Positions 26,432 to 41,900 of a DNA stretch of 64,000 nt are shown one piece after another. Position numbers and translations under genes: made by a program. The stretch lies in NCBI GenBank assembly GCA_037893225.1, contig JAZGUH010000224.1, positions 62,001 to 126,000 on the forward strand, in the 5' to 3' direction. A model generated the notes under the pieces. It saw only the letters and a program-made list of their open reading frames with translations, searched no databases and was not told the origin of the DNA. This DNA is from Hippasteria phrygiana (Eukaryota > Echinodermata > Asteroidea > Valvatida > Goniasteridae). Each line of letters begins with the position of its first letter. The first letter of the stretch is position 1.

Positions 26432-29400
26432 TTATGAATGAGTAAAGCAAGTCCATACCCCAGGGAATTTGACATGCATGGAGCAATAAATAGACGGTAA
26501 TATGTACACAGATGTTGGCCGGAAAGAAAATAAACATTGCGAGGTTTGAATTTTCTCCACAAGTTTTAACTCTAGGAAGCCGCCGATGATTGCAACATGT
26601 AGCGCCAGATCTAAGCTATCCATACATGTCAAAATTACTGTATTTGGTTTATATTTCATGCAATTATGAATGAGTAAAGCAAGTCATACCCCAGGGAATT
26701 TGACATGCATGGAGCAATAAATAGACGGTAACATGTACACAGATGTTGGCCGGAAAGAAAATAAACATTGCGAGGTTTGAATTTTCTCCACAAGTTTTAA
26801 CTCTAGGAAGCCGCCGATGATTGCAACATGTAGCGCCAGATCTAAGCTATCCATACATGTCAAAATTACTGTATTTGGTTGATATTTCATGCAATTATGA
26901 ATGAGTAAAGCAAGTCCATACCCCAGGGAATTTGACATGCATGGAGCAATAAATAGACGGTAACATGTACACAGATGTTGGCCGGAAAGAAAATAAACAT
27001 TGCGAGGTTTGAATTTTCTCCACAAGTTTTAACTCTAGGAAGCCGCCGATGATTGCAACATGTAGCGCCAGATCTAAGCTATCCATACATGTCAAAATTA
27101 CTGTATTTGGTTGATATTTCATGCAATTATGAATGAGTAAAGCAAGTCATACCCCAGGGAATTTGACATGCATGGAGCAATAAATAGACGGTAACATGTA
27201 CACAGATGTTGGCCGGAAAGAAAATAAACATTGCGAGGTTTGAATTTTCTCCACAAGTTTTAACTCTAGGAAGCCGCCGATGATTGCAACATGTAGCGCC
27301 AGATCTAAGCTATCCATACATGTCAAAATTACTGTATTTGGTTGATATTTCATGCAATTATGAATGAGTAAAGCAAGTCCATACCCCAGGGAATTTGACA
27401 TGCATGGAGCAATAAATAGACGGTAACATGTACACAGATGTTGGCCGGAAAGAAAATAAACATTGCGAGGTTTGAATTTTCTCCACAAGTTTTAACTCTA
27501 GGAAGCCGCCGATGATTGCAACATGTAGCGCCAGATCTAAGCTATCCATACATGTCAAAATTACTGTATTTGGTTTATATTTCATGCAATTATGAATGAG
27601 TAAATCAAGTCATACCCCAGGGAATTTGACATGCATGGAGCAATAAATAGACGGTAACATGTACACAGATGTTGGCCGGAAAGAAAATAAACATTGCGAT
27701 GTTTGAATTTTCTCCACAAGTTTTAACTCTAAGAAGCCGCCGATGATTGCAACATGTAGCGCCAGATCTAAGCTATCCATACATGTCAAAATTACTGTAT
27801 TTGGTTGATATTTCATGCAATTATGAATGAGTAAAGCAAGTCCATACCCCAGGGAATTTGACATGCATGGAGCAATAAATAGACGGTAACATGTACACAG
27901 ATGTTGGCCGGAAAGAAAATAAACATTGCGAGGTTTGAATTTTCTCCACAAGTTTTAAATCTAGGAAGCCGCCGATGATTGCAACATGTAGCGCCAGATC
28001 TAAGCTATCCATACATGTCAAAATTACTGTATTTGGTTGATATTTCATGCAATTATGAATGAGTAAAGCAAGTCCATACCCCAGGGAATTTGACATGCAT
28101 GGAGCAATAAATAGACGGTAACATGTACACAGATGTTGGCCGGAAAGAAAATAAACATTGCGAGGTTTGAATTTTCTCCACAAGTTTTAACTCTAGGAAG
28201 CCGCCGATGATTGCAACATGTAGCGCCAGATCTAAGCTATCCATACATGTCAAAATTACTGTATTTGGTTGATATTTCATGCAATTATGAATGAGTAAAG
28301 CAAGTCCATACCCCAGGGAATTTGACATGCATGGAGCAATAAATAGACGGTAACATGTACACAGATGTTGGCCGGAAAGAAAATAAACATTGCGAGGTTT
28401 GAATTTTCTCCACAAGTTTTAAATCTAGGAAGCCGCCGATGATTGCAACATGTAGCGCCAGATCTAAGCTATCCATACATGTCAAAATTACTGTATTTGG
28501 TTGATATTTCATGCAATTATGAATGAGTAAAGCAAGTCCATACCCCAGGGAATTTGACATGCATGGAGCAATAAATAGACGGTAATATGTACACAGATGT
28601 TGGCCGGAAAGAAAATAAACATTGCGAGGTTTGAATTTTCTCCACAAGTTTTAACTCTAGGAAGCCGCCGATGATTGCAACATGTAGCGCCAGATCTAAG
28701 CTATCCATACATGTCAAAATTACTGTATTTGGTTTATATTTCATGCAATTATGAATGAGTAAAGCAAGTCATACCCCAGGGAATTTGACATGCATGGAGC
28801 AATAAATAGACGGTAACATGTACACAGATGTTGGCCGGAAAGAAAATAAACATTGCGAGGTTTGAATTTTCTCCACAAGTTTTAACTCTAGGAAGCCGCC
28901 GATGATTGCAACATGTAGCGCCAGATCTAAGCTATCCATACATGTCAAAATTACTGTATTTGGTTGATATTTCATGCAATTATGAATGAGTAAAGCAAGT
29001 CCATACCCCAGGGAATTTGACATGCATGGAGCAATAAATAGACGGTAACATGTACACAGATGTTGGCCGGAAAGAAAATAAACATTGCGAGGTTTGAATT
29101 TTCTCCACAAGTTTTAACTCTAGGAAGCCGCCGATGATTGCAACATGTAGCGCCAGATCTAAGCTATCCATACATGTCAAAATTACTGTATTTGGTTGAT
29201 ATTTCATGCAATTATGAATGAGTAAAGCAAGTCATACCCCAGGGAATTTGACATGCATGGAGCAATAAATAGACGGTAACATGTACACAGATGTTGGCCG
29301 GAAAGAAAATAAACATTGCGAGGTTTGAATTTTCTCCACAAGTTTTAACTCTAGGAAGCCGCCGATGATTGCAACATGTAGCGCCAGATCTAAGCTATCC

Positions 29401-29905
29401 ATACATGTCAAAATTACTGTATTTGGTTGATATTTCATGCAATTATGAATGAGTAAAGCAAGTCCATACCCCAGGGAATTTGACATGCATGGAGCAATAA
29501 ATAGACGGTAACATGTACACAGATGTTGGCCGGAAAGAAAATAAACATTGCGAGGTTTGAATTTTCTCCACAAGTTTTAACTCTAGGAAGCCGCCGATGA
29601 TTGCAACATGTAGCGCCAGATCTAAGCTATCCATACATGTCAAAATTACTGTATTTGGTTTATATTTCATGCAATTATGAATGAGTAAATCAAGTCATAC
29701 CCCAGGGAATTTGACATGCATGGAGCAATAAATAGACGGTAACATGTACACAGATGTTGGCCGGAAAGAAAATAAACATTGCGATGTTTGAATTTTCTCC
29801 ACAAGTTTTAACTCTAAGAAGCCGCCGATGATTGCAACATGTAGCGCCAGATCTAAGCTATCCATACATGTCAAAATTACTGTATTTGGTTGATATTTCA
29901 TGCAA
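25736..29905 (+). repeat. 9-mer tandem duplication, unit 2,085 bp
   Basis: Consecutive units of about 25,736-27,820 and 27,821-29,905 share the same variant order. The unit is 9 x 232 minus 3, the three losses being agtcatacc copies. The last monomer of each unit carries two rare linked marks, gtaaatcaag (27,600 and 29,685) and gcgatgttt (near 27,697 and 29,782), plus ctaag. The same doubly marked monomer recurs near 33,391, 35,013 and 37,329 and nowhere else, so it is a good tracer for later duplications. Confidence 0.85.
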
Positions 29906-32685
29906 TTATGAATGAGTAAAGCAAGTCCATACCCCAGGGAATTTGACATGCATGGAGCAATAAATAGACGGTAACATGTACACAGATGTTGGCCGGAAAG
30001 AAAATAAACATTGCGAGGTTTGAATTTTCTCCACAAGTTTTAACTCTAGGAAGCCGCCGATGATTGCAACATGTAGCGCCAGATCTAAGCTATCCATACA
30101 TGTCAAAATTACTGTATTTGGTTGATATTTCATGCAATTATGAATGAGTAAAGCAAGTCCATACCCCAGGGAATTTGACATGCATGGAGCAATAAATAGA
30201 CGGTAACATGTACACAGATGTTGGCCGGAAAGAAAATAAACATTGCGAGGTTTGAATTTTCTCCACAAGTTTTAAATCTAGGAAGCCGCCGATGATTGCA
30301 ACATGTAGCGCCAGATCTAAGCTATCCATACATGTCAAAATTACTGTATTTGGTTGATATTTCATGCAATTATGAATGAGTAAAGCAAGTCCATACCCCA
30401 GGGAATTTGACATGCATGGAGCAATAAATAGACGGTAACATGTACACAGATGTTGGCCGGAAAGAAAATAAACATTGCGAGGTTTGAATTTTCTCCACAA
30501 GTTTTAAATCTAGGAAGCCGCCGATGATTGCAACATGTAGCGCCATATCTAAGCTATCCATACATGTCAAAATTACTGTATTTGGATGATATTTCATGCA
30601 ATTATGAATGAGTAAAGCAAGTCCATACCCCAGGGAATTTGACATGCATGGAGCAATAAATAGACGGTAATATGTACACAGATGTTGGCCGGAAAGAAAA
30701 TAAACATTGCGAGGTTTGAATTTTCTCCACAAGTTTTAACTCTAGGAAGCCGCCGATGATTGCAACATGTAGCGCCAGATCTAAGCTATCCATACATGTC
30801 AAAATTACTGTATTTGGTTTATATTTCATGCAATTATGAATGAGTAAAGCAAGTCATACCCCAGGGAATTTGACATGCATGGAGCAATAAATAGACGGTA
30901 ACATGTACACAGATGTTGGCCGGAAAGAAAATAAACATTGCGAGGTTTGAATTTTCTCCACAAGTTTTAACTCTAGGAAGCCGCCGATGATTGCAACATG
31001 TAGCGCCAGATCTAAGCTATCATACATGTCAAAATTACAGTATTTGGTTGATATTTCATGCAATTATGAATGAGTAAAGCAAGTCCATACCCCAGGGAAT
31101 TTGACATGCATGGAGCAATAAATAGACGGTAACATGTACACAGATGTTGGCCGGAAAGAAAATAAACATTGCGAGGTTTGAATTTTCTCCACAAGTTTTA
31201 ACTCTAGGAAGCCGCCGATGATTGCAACATGTAGCGCCAGATCTAAGCTATCCATACATGTCAAAATTACTGTATTTGGTTGATATTTCATGCAATTATG
31301 AATGAGTAAAGCAAGTCCATACCCCAGGGAATTTGACATGCATGGAGCAATAAATAGACGGTAACATGTACACAGATGTTGGCCGGAAAGAAAATAAACA
31401 TTGCGAGGTTTGAATTTTCTCCACAAGTTTTAAATCTAGGAAGCCGCCGATGATTGCAACATGTAGCGCCAGATCTAAGCTATCCATACATGTCAAAATT
31501 ACTGTATTTGGTTGATATTTCATGCAATTATGAATGAGTAAAGCAAGTCCATACCCCAGGGAATTTGACATGCATGGAGCAATAAATAGACGGTAATATG
31601 TACACAGATGTTGGCCGGAAAGAAAATAAACATTGCGAGGTTTGAATTTTCTCCACAAGTTTTAACTCTAGGAAGCCGCCGATGATTGCAACATGTAGCG
31701 CCAGATCTAAGCTATCCATACATGTCAAAATTACTGTATTTGGTTTATATTTCATGCAATTATGAATGAGTAAAGCAAGTCATACCCCAGGGAATTTGAC
31801 ATGCATGGAGCAATAAATAGACGGTAATATGTACACAGATGTTGGCCGGAAAGAAAATAAACATTGCGAGGTTTGAATTTTCTCCACAAGTTTTAACTCT
31901 AGGAAGCCGCCGATGATTGCAACATGTAGCGCCAGATCTAAGCTATCCATACATGTCAAAATTACTGTATTTGGTTGATATTTCATGCAATTATGAATGA
32001 GTAAAGCAAGTCCATACCCCAGGGAATTTGACATGCATGGAGCAATAAATAGACGGTAACATGTACACAGATGTTGGCCGGAAAGAAAATAAACATTGCG
32101 AGGTTTGAATTTTCTCCACAAGTTTTAAATCTAGGAAGCCGCCGATGATTGCAACATGTAGCGCCAGATCTAAGCTATCCATACATGTCAAAATTACTGT
32201 ATTTGGTTGATATTTCATGCAATTATGAATGAGTAAAGCAAGTCCATACCCCAGGGAATTTGACATGCATGGAGCAATAAATAGACGGTAATATGTACAC
32301 AGATGTTGGCCGGAAAGAAAATAAACATTGCGAGGTTTGAATTTTCTCCACAAGTTTTAACTCTAGGAAGCCGCCGATGATTGCAACATGTAGCGCCAGA
32401 TCTAAGCTATCCATACATGTCAAAATTACTGTATTTGGTTTATATTTCATGCAATTATGAATGAGTAAAGCAAGTCATACCCCAGGGAATTTGACATGCA
32501 TGGAGCAATAAATAGACGGTAACATGTACACAGATGTTGGCCGGAAAGAAAATAAACATTGCGAGGTTTGAATTTTCTCCACAAGTTTTAACTCTAGGAA
32601 GCCGCCGATGATTGCAACATGTAGCGCCAGATCTAAGCTATCCATACATGTCAAAATTACTGTATTTGGTTGATATTTCATGCAA
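29906..32685 (+). repeat. Block related to 34.3-36.6 kb by a 5,328-bp offset
   Basis: Monomers from about 28,980 to 31,295 correspond one for one to 34,308-36,623 at 5,328 bp (23 monomers less eight bases). The shared marks are gtaaatcaag, catatct with ggatgat (near 30,545 and 30,589), and the linked ctatcatac/attacagtatt pair near 31,018. Monomers 28,285-30,601 also correspond to 31,991-34,307 at 3,706 bp (16 monomers less six bases). Overlapping correspondences at different offsets mean that successive duplications cut across each other. Confidence 0.7.
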
Positions 32686-35600
32686 TTATGAATGAGTAAA
32701 GCAAGTCCATACCCCAGGGAATTTGACATGCATGGAGCAATAAATAGACGGTAACATGTACACAGATGTTGGCCGGAAAGAAAATAAACATTGCGAGGTT
32801 TGAATTTTCTCCACAAGTTTTAACTCTAGGAAGCCGCCGATGATTGCAACATGTAGCGCCAGATCTAAGCTATCCATACATGTCAAAATTACTGTATTTG
32901 GTTGATATTTCATGCAATTATGAATGAGTAAAGCAAGTCATACCCCAGGGAATTTGACATGCATGGAGCAATAAATAGACGGTAACATGTACACAGATGT
33001 TGGCCGGAAAGAAAATAAACATTGCGAGGTTTGAATTTTCTCCACAAGTTTTAACTCTAGGAAGCCGCCGATGATTGCAACATGTAGCGCCAGATCTAAG
33101 CTATCCATACATGTCAAAATTACTGTATTTGGTTGATATTTCATGCAATTATGAATGAGTAAAGCAAGTCCATACCCCAGGGAATTTGACATGCATGGAG
33201 CAATAAATAGACGGTAACATGTACACAGATGTTGGCCGGAAAGAAAATAAACATTGCGAGGTTTGAATTTTCTCCACAAGTTTTAACTCTAGGAAGCCGC
33301 CGATGATTGCAACATGTAGCGCCAGATCTAAGCTATCCATACATGTCAAAATTACTGTATTTGGTTTATATTTCATGCAATTATGAATGAGTAAATCAAG
33401 TCATACCCCAGGGAATTTGACATGCATGGAGCAATAAATAGACGGTAACATGTACACAGATGTTGGCCGGAAAGAAAATAAACATTGCGATGTTTGAATT
33501 TTCTCCACAAGTTTTAACTCTAAGAAGCCGCCGATGATTGCAACATGTAGCGCCAGATCTAAGCTATCCATACATGTCAAAATTACTGTATTTGGTTGAT
33601 ATTTCATGCAATTATGAATGAGTAAAGCAAGTCCATACCCCAGGGAATTTGACATGCATGGAGCAATAAATAGACGGTAACATGTACACAGATGTTGGCC
33701 GGAAAGAAAATAAACATTGCGAGGTTTGAATTTTCTCCACAAGTTTTAACTCTAGGAAGCCGCCGATGATTGCAACATGTAGCGCCAGATCTAAGCTATC
33801 CATACATGTCAAAATTACTGTATTTGGTTGATATTTCATGCAATTATGAATGAGTAAAGCAAGTCCATACCCCAGGGAATTTGACATGCATGGAGCAATA
33901 AATAGACGGTAACATGTACACAGATGTTGGCCGGAAAGAAAATAAACATTGCGAGGTTTGAATTTTCTCCACAAGTTTTAAATCTAGGAAGCCGCCGATG
34001 ATTGCAACATGTAGCGCCAGATCTAAGCTATCCATACATGTCAAAATTACTGTATTTGGTTGATATTTCATGCAATTATGAATGAGTAAAGCAAGTCCAT
34101 ACCCCAGGGAATTTGACATGCATGGAGCAATAAATAGACGGTAACATGTACACAGATGTTGGCCGGAAAGAAAATAAACATTGCGAGGTTTGAATTTTCT
34201 CCACAAGTTTTAAATCTAGGAAGCCGCCGATGATTGCAACATGTAGCGCCATATCTAAGCTATCCATACATGTCAAAATTACTGTATTTGGATGATATTT
34301 CATGCAATTATGAATGAGTAAAGCAAGTCCATACCCCAGGGAATTTGACATGCATGGAGCAATAAATAGACGGTAATATGTACACAGATGTTGGCCGGAA
34401 AGAAAATAAACATTGCGAGGTTTGAATTTTCTCCACAAGTTTTAACTCTAGGAAGCCGCCGATGATTGCAACATGTAGCGCCAGATCTAAGCTATCCATA
34501 CATGTCAAAATTACTGTATTTGGTTGATATTTCATGCAATTATGAATGAGTAAAGCAAGTCATACCCCAGGGAATTTGACATGCATGGAGCAATAAATAG
34601 ACGGTAACATGTACACAGATGTTGGCCGGAAAGAAAATAAACATTGCGAGGTTTGAATTTTCTCCACAAGTTTTAACTCTAGGAAGCCGCCGATGATTGC
34701 AACATGTAGCGCCAGATCTAAGCTATCCATACATGTCAAAATTACTGTATTTGGTTGATATTTCATGCAATTATGAATGAGTAAAGCAAGTCCATACCCC
34801 AGGGAATTTGACATGCATGGAGCAATAAATAGACGGTAACATGTACACAGATGTTGGCCGGAAAGAAAATAAACATTGCGAGGTTTGAATTTTCTCCACA
34901 AGTTTTAACTCTAGGAAGCCGCCGATGATTGCAACATGTAGCGCCAGATCTAAGCTATCCATACATGTCAAAATTACTGTATTTGGTTTATATTTCATGC
35001 AATTATGAATGAGTAAATCAAGTCATACCCCAGGGAATTTGACATGCATGGAGCAATAAATAGACGGTAACATGTACACAGATGTTGGCCGGAAAGAAAA
35101 TAAACATTGCGATGTTTGAATTTTCTCCACAAGTTTTAACTCTAAGAAGCCGCCGATGATTGCAACATGTAGCGCCAGATCTAAGCTATCCATACATGTC
35201 AAAATTACTGTATTTGGTTGATATTTCATGCAATTATGAATGAGTAAAGCAAGTCCATACCCCAGGGAATTTGACATGCATGGAGCAATAAATAGACGGT
35301 AACATGTACACAGATGTTGGCCGGAAAGAAAATAAACATTGCGAGGTTTGAATTTTCTCCACAAGTTTTAACTCTAGGAAGCCGCCGATGATTGCAACAT
35401 GTAGCGCCAGATCTAAGCTATCCATACATGTCAAAATTACTGTATTTGGTTGATATTTCATGCAATTATGAATGAGTAAAGCAAGTCCATACCCCAGGGA
35501 ATTTGACATGCATGGAGCAATAAATAGACGGTAACATGTACACAGATGTTGGCCGGAAAGAAAATAAACATTGCGAGGTTTGAATTTTCTCCACAAGTTT

Positions 35601-35929
35601 TAAATCTAGGAAGCCGCCGATGATTGCAACATGTAGCGCCAGATCTAAGCTATCCATACATGTCAAAATTACTGTATTTGGTTGATATTTCATGCAATTA
35701 TGAATGAGTAAAGCAAGTCCATACCCCAGGGAATTTGACATGCATGGAGCAATAAATAGACGGTAACATGTACACAGATGTTGGCCGGAAAGAAAATAAA
35801 CATTGCGAGGTTTGAATTTTCTCCACAAGTTTTAAATCTAGGAAGCCGCCGATGATTGCAACATGTAGCGCCATATCTAAGCTATCCATACATGTCAAAA
35901 TTACTGTATTTGGATGATATTTCATGCAA
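32686..35929 (+). repeat. 7-mer tandem duplication, unit 1,622 bp
   Basis: Units of about 32,686-34,307 and 34,308-35,929 match in order: normal, agtcatacc, normal, gtaaatcaag/gcgatgttt/ctaag (33,391 and 35,013), normal, aaatct, then aaatct plus catatct (near 34,251 and 35,873) with the ggatgat start of the following monomer. The unit is 7 x 232 minus 2. The second unit is also the left part of the 10-mer unit that follows, so the 10-mer event came later or shared a breakpoint near 34,308. Confidence 0.8.
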
Positions 35930-38900
35930 TTATGAATGAGTAAAGCAAGTCCATACCCCAGGGAATTTGACATGCATGGAGCAATAAATAGACGGTAATA
36001 TGTACACAGATGTTGGCCGGAAAGAAAATAAACATTGCGAGGTTTGAATTTTCTCCACAAGTTTTAACTCTAGGAAGCCGCCGATGATTGCAACATGTAG
36101 CGCCAGATCTAAGCTATCCATACATGTCAAAATTACTGTATTTGGTTTATATTTCATGCAATTATGAATGAGTAAAGCAAGTCATACCCCAGGGAATTTG
36201 ACATGCATGGAGCAATAAATAGACGGTAACATGTACACAGATGTTGGCCGGAAAGAAAATAAACATTGCGAGGTTTGAATTTTCTCCACAAGTTTTAACT
36301 CTAGGAAGCCGCCGATGATTGCAACATGTAGCGCCAGATCTAAGCTATCATACATGTCAAAATTACAGTATTTGGTTGATATTTCATGCAATTATGAATG
36401 AGTAAAGCAAGTCCATACCCCAGGGAATTTGACATGCATGGAGCAATAAATAGACGGTAACATGTACACAGATGTTGGCCGGAAAGAAAATAAACATTGC
36501 GAGGTTTGAATTTTCTCCACAAGTTTTAACTCTAGGAAGCCGCCGATGATTGCAACATGTAGCGCCAGATCTAAGCTATCCATACATGTCAAAATTACTG
36601 TATTTGGTTGATATTTCATGCAATTATGAATGAGTAAAGCAAGTCCATACCCCAGGGAATTTGACATGCATGGAGCAATAAATAGACGGTAACATGTACA
36701 CAGATGTTGGCCGGAAAGAAAATAAACATTGCGAGGTTTGAATTTTCTCCACAAGTTTTAACTCTAGGAAGCCGCCGATGATTGCAACATGTAGCGCCAG
36801 ATCTAAGCTATCCATACATGTCAAAATTACTGTATTTGGTTGATATTTCATGCAATTATGAATGAGTAAAGCAAGTCATACCCCAGGGAATTTGACATGC
36901 ATGGAGCAATAAATAGACGGTAACATGTACACAGATGTTGGCCGGAAAGAAAATAAACATTGCGAGGTTTGAATTTTCTCCACAAGTTTTAACTCTAGGA
37001 AGCCGCCGATGATTGCAACATGTAGCGCCAGATCTAAGCTATCCATACATGTCAAAATTACTGTATTTGGTTGATATTTCATGCAATTATGAATGAGTAA
37101 AGCAAGTCCATACCCCAGGGAATTTGACATGCATGGAGCAATAAATAGACGGTAACATGTACACAGATGTTGGCCGGAAAGAAAATAAACATTGCGAGGT
37201 TTGAATTTTCTCCACAAGTTTTAACTCTAGGAAGCCGCCGATGATTGCAACATGTAGCGCCAGATCTAAGCTATCCATACATGTCAAAATTACTGTATTT
37301 GGTTTATATTTCATGCAATTATGAATGAGTAAATCAAGTCATACCCCAGGGAATTTGACATGCATGGAGCAATAAATAGACGGTAACATGTACACAGATG
37401 TTGGCCGGAAAGAAAATAAACATTGCGATGTTTGAATTTTCTCCACAAGTTTTAACTCTAAGAAGCCGCCGATGATTGCAACATGTAGCGCCAGATCTAA
37501 GCTATCCATACATGTCAAAATTACTGTATTTGGTTGATATTTCATGCAATTATGAATGAGTAAAGCAAGTCCATACCCCAGGGAATTTGACATGCATGGA
37601 GCAATAAATAGACGGTAACATGTACACAGATGTTGGCCGGAAAGAAAATAAACATTGCGAGGTTTGAATTTTCTCCACAAGTTTTAACTCTAGGAAGCCG
37701 CCGATGATTGCAACATGTAGCGCCAGATCTAAGCTATCCATACATGTCAAAATTACTGTATTTGGTTGATATTTCATGCAATTATGAATGAGTAAAGCAA
37801 GTCCATACCCCAGGGAATTTGACATGCATGGAGCAATAAATAGACGGTAACATGTACACAGATGTTGGCCGGAAAGAAAATAAACATTGCGAGGTTTGAA
37901 TTTTCTCCACAAGTTTTAAATCTAGGAAGCCGCCGATGATTGCAACATGTAGCGCCAGATCTAAGCTATCCATACATGTCAAAATTACTGTATTTGGTTG
38001 ATATTTCATGCAATTATGAATGAGTAAAGCAAGTCCATACCCCAGGGAATTTGACATGCATGGAGCAATAAATAGACGGTAACATGTACACAGATGTTGG
38101 CCGGAAAGAAAATAAACATTGCGAGGTTTGAATTTTCTCCACAAGTTTTAAATCTAGGAAGCCGCCGATGATTGCAACATGTAGCGCCATATCTAAGCTA
38201 TCCATACATGTCAAAATTACTGTATTTGGATGATATTTCATGCAATTATGAATGAGTAAAGCAAGTCCATACCCCAGGGAATTTGACATGCATGGAGCAA
38301 TAAATAGACGGTAATATGTACACAGATGTTGGCCGGAAAGAAAATAAACATTGCGAGGTTTGAATTTTCTCCACAAGTTTTAACTCTAGGAAGCCGCCGA
38401 TGATTGCAACATGTAGCGCCAGATCTAAGCTATCCATACATGTCAAAATTACTGTATTTGGTTTATATTTCATGCAATTATGAATGAGTAAAGCAAGTCA
38501 TACCCCAGGGAATTTGACATGCATGGAGCAATAAATAGACGGTAACATGTACACAGATGTTGGCCGGAAAGAAAATAAACATTGCGAGGTTTGAATTTTC
38601 TCCACAAGTTTTAACTCTAGGAAGCCGCCGATGATTGCAACATGTAGCGCCAGATCTAAGCTATCATACATGTCAAAATTACAGTATTTGGTTGATATTT
38701 CATGCAATTATGAATGAGTAAAGCAAGTCCATACCCCAGGGAATTTGACATGCATGGAGCAATAAATAGACGGTAACATGTACACAGATGTTGGCCGGAA
38801 AGAAAATAAACATTGCGAGGTTTGAATTTTCTCCACAAGTTTTAACTCTAGGAAGCCGCCGATGATTGCAACATGTAGCGCCAGATCTAAGCTATCCATA

Positions 38901-38939
38901 CATGTCAAAATTACTGTATTTGGTTGATATTTCATGCAA
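34308..38939 (+). repeat. 10-mer tandem duplication, unit 2,316 bp
   Basis: Units of about 34,308-36,623 and 36,624-38,939 agree at every diagnostic site I compared. Sites include gtaaatcaag (35,013 and 37,329), catatct with ggatgat (near 35,915 and 38,231) and ctatcatac/attacagtatt (36,346 and 38,662). The unit is 10 x 232 minus 4. The three to four monomers before 34,308 and after 38,940 do not continue the match. Confidence 0.85.
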
Positions 38940-41900
38940 TTATGAATGAGTAAAGCAAGTCCATACCCCAGGGAATTTGACATGCATGGAGCAATAAATA
39001 GACGGTAACATGTACACAGATGTTGGCCGGAAAGAAAATAAACATTGCGAGGTTTGAATTTTCTCCACAAGTTTTAAATCTAGGAAGCCGCCGATGATTG
39101 CAACATGTAGCGCCAGATCTAAGCTATCCATACATGTCAAAATTACTGTATTTGGTTGATATTTCATGCAATTATGAATGAGTAAAGCAAGTCCATACCC
39201 CAGGGAATTTGACATGCATGGAGCAATAAATAGACGGTAATATGTACACAGATGTTGGCCGGAAAGAAAATAAACATTGCGAGGTTTGAATTTTCTCCAC
39301 AAGTTTTAACTCTAGGAAGCCGCCGATGATTGCAACATGTAGCGCCAGATCTAAGCTATCCATACATGTCAAAATTACTGTATTTGGTTTATATTTCATG
39401 CAATTATGAATGAGTAAAGCAAGTCATACCCCAGGGAATTTGACATGCATGGAGCAATAAATAGACGGTAATATGTACACAGATGTTGGCCGGAAAGAAA
39501 ATAAACATTGCGAGGTTTGAATTTTCTCCACAAGTTTTAACTCTAAGAAGCCGCCGATGATTGCAACATGTAGCGCCAGATCTAAGCTATCCATACATGT
39601 CAAAATTACTGTATTTGGTTGATATTTCATGCAATTATGAATGAGTAAAGCAAGTCCATACCCCAGGGAATTTGACATGCATGGAGCAATAAATAGACGG
39701 TAACATGTACACAGATGTTGGCCGGAAAGAAAATAAACATTGCGAGGTTTGAATTTTCTCCACAAGTTTTAAATCTAGGAAGCCGCCGATGATTGCAACA
39801 TGTAGCGCCAGATCTAAGCTATCCATACATGTCAAAATTACTGTATTTGGTTGATATTTCATGCAATTATGAATGAGTAAAGCAAGTCCATACCCCAGGG
39901 AATTTGACATGCATGGAGCAATAAATAGACGGTAACATGTACACAGATGTTGGCCGGAAAGAAAATAAACATTGCGAGGTTTGAATTTTCTCCACAAGTT
40001 TTAAATCTAGGAAGCCGCCGATGATTGCAACATGTAGCGCCATATCTAAGCTATCCATACATGTCAAAATTACTGTATTTGGATGATATTTCATGCAATT
40101 ATGAATGAGTAAAGCAAGTCCATACCCCAGGGAATTTGACATGCATGGAGCAATAAATAGACGGTAATATGTACACAGATGTTGGCCGGAAAGAAAATAA
40201 ACATTGCGAGGTTTGAATTTTCTCCACAAGTTTTAACTCTAGGAAGCCGCCGATGATTGCAACATGTAGCGCCAGATCTAAGCTATCCATACATGTCAAA
40301 ATTACTGTATTTGGTTTATATTTCATGCAATTATGAATGAGTAAAGCAAGTCATACCCCAGGGAATTTGACATGCATGGAGCAATAAATAGACGGTAACA
40401 TGTACACAGATGTTGGCCGGAAAGAAAATAAACATTGCGAGGTTTGAATTTTCTCCACAAGTTTTAACTCTAGGAAGCCGCCGATGATTGCAACATGTAG
40501 CGCCAGATCTAAGCTATCCATACATGTCAAAATTACTGTATTTGGTTGATATTTCATGCAATTATCAATGAGTAAAGCAAGTCCATACCCCAGGGAATTT
40601 GACATGCATGGAGCAATAAATAGACGGTAACATGTACACAGATGTTGGCCGGAAAGAAAATAAACATTGCGAGGTTTGAATTTTCTCCACAAGTTTTAAC
40701 TCTAAGAAGCCGCCGATGATTGCAACATGTAGCGCCAGATCTAAGCTATCCATACATGTCAAAATTACTGTATTTGGTTGATATTTCATGCAATTATGAA
40801 TGAGTAAAGCAAGTCATACCCCAGGGAATTTGACATGCATGGAGCAATAAATAGACGGTAATATGTACACAGATGTTGGCCGGAAAGAAAATAAACATTG
40901 CGAGGTTTGAATTTTCTCCACAAGTTTTAACTCTAGGAAGCCGCCGATGATTGCAACATGTAGCGCCAGATCTAAGCTATCCATACATGTCAAAATTACT
41001 GCATTTGGTTGATATTTCATGCAATTATGAATGAGTAAAGCAAGTCCATACCCCAGGGAATTTGACATGCATGGAGCAATAAATAGACGGTAACATGTAC
41101 ACAGATGTTGGCCGGAAAGAAAATAAACATTGCGAGGTTTGAATTTTCTCCACAAGTTTTAACTCTAGGAAGCCGCCGATGATTGCAACATGTAGCGCCA
41201 GATCTAAGCTATCCATACATGTCAAAATTACTGTATTTGGTTGATATTTCATGCAATTATGAATGAGTAAAGCAAGTCCATACCCCAGGGAATTTGACAT
41301 GCATGGAGCAATAAATAGACGGTAACATGTACACAGATGTTGGCCGGAAAGAAAATAAACATTGCGAGGTTTGAATTTTCTCCACAAGTTTTAAATCTAG
41401 GAAGCCGCCGATGATTGCAACATGTAGCGCCAGATCTAAGCTATCCATACATGTCAAAATTACTGTATTTGGTTGATATTTCATGCAATTATGAATGAGT
41501 AAAGCAAGTCCATACCCCAGGGAATTTGACATGCATGGAGCAATAAATAGACGGTAACATGTACACAGATGTTGGCCGGAAAGAAAATAAACATTGCGAG
41601 GTTTGAATTTTCTCCACAAGTTTTAAATCTAGGAAGCCGCCGATGATTGCAACATGTAGCGCCATATCTAAGCTATCCATACATGTCAAAATTACTGTAT
41701 TTGGATGATATTTCATGCAATTATGAATGAGTAAAGCAAGTCCATACCCCAGGGAATTTGACATGCATGGAGCAATAAATAGACGGTAATATGTACACAG
41801 ATGTTGGCCGGAAAGAAAATAAACATTGCGAGGTTTGAATTTTCTCCACAAGTTTTAACTCTAGGAAGCCGCCGATGATTGCAACATGTAGCGCCAGATC

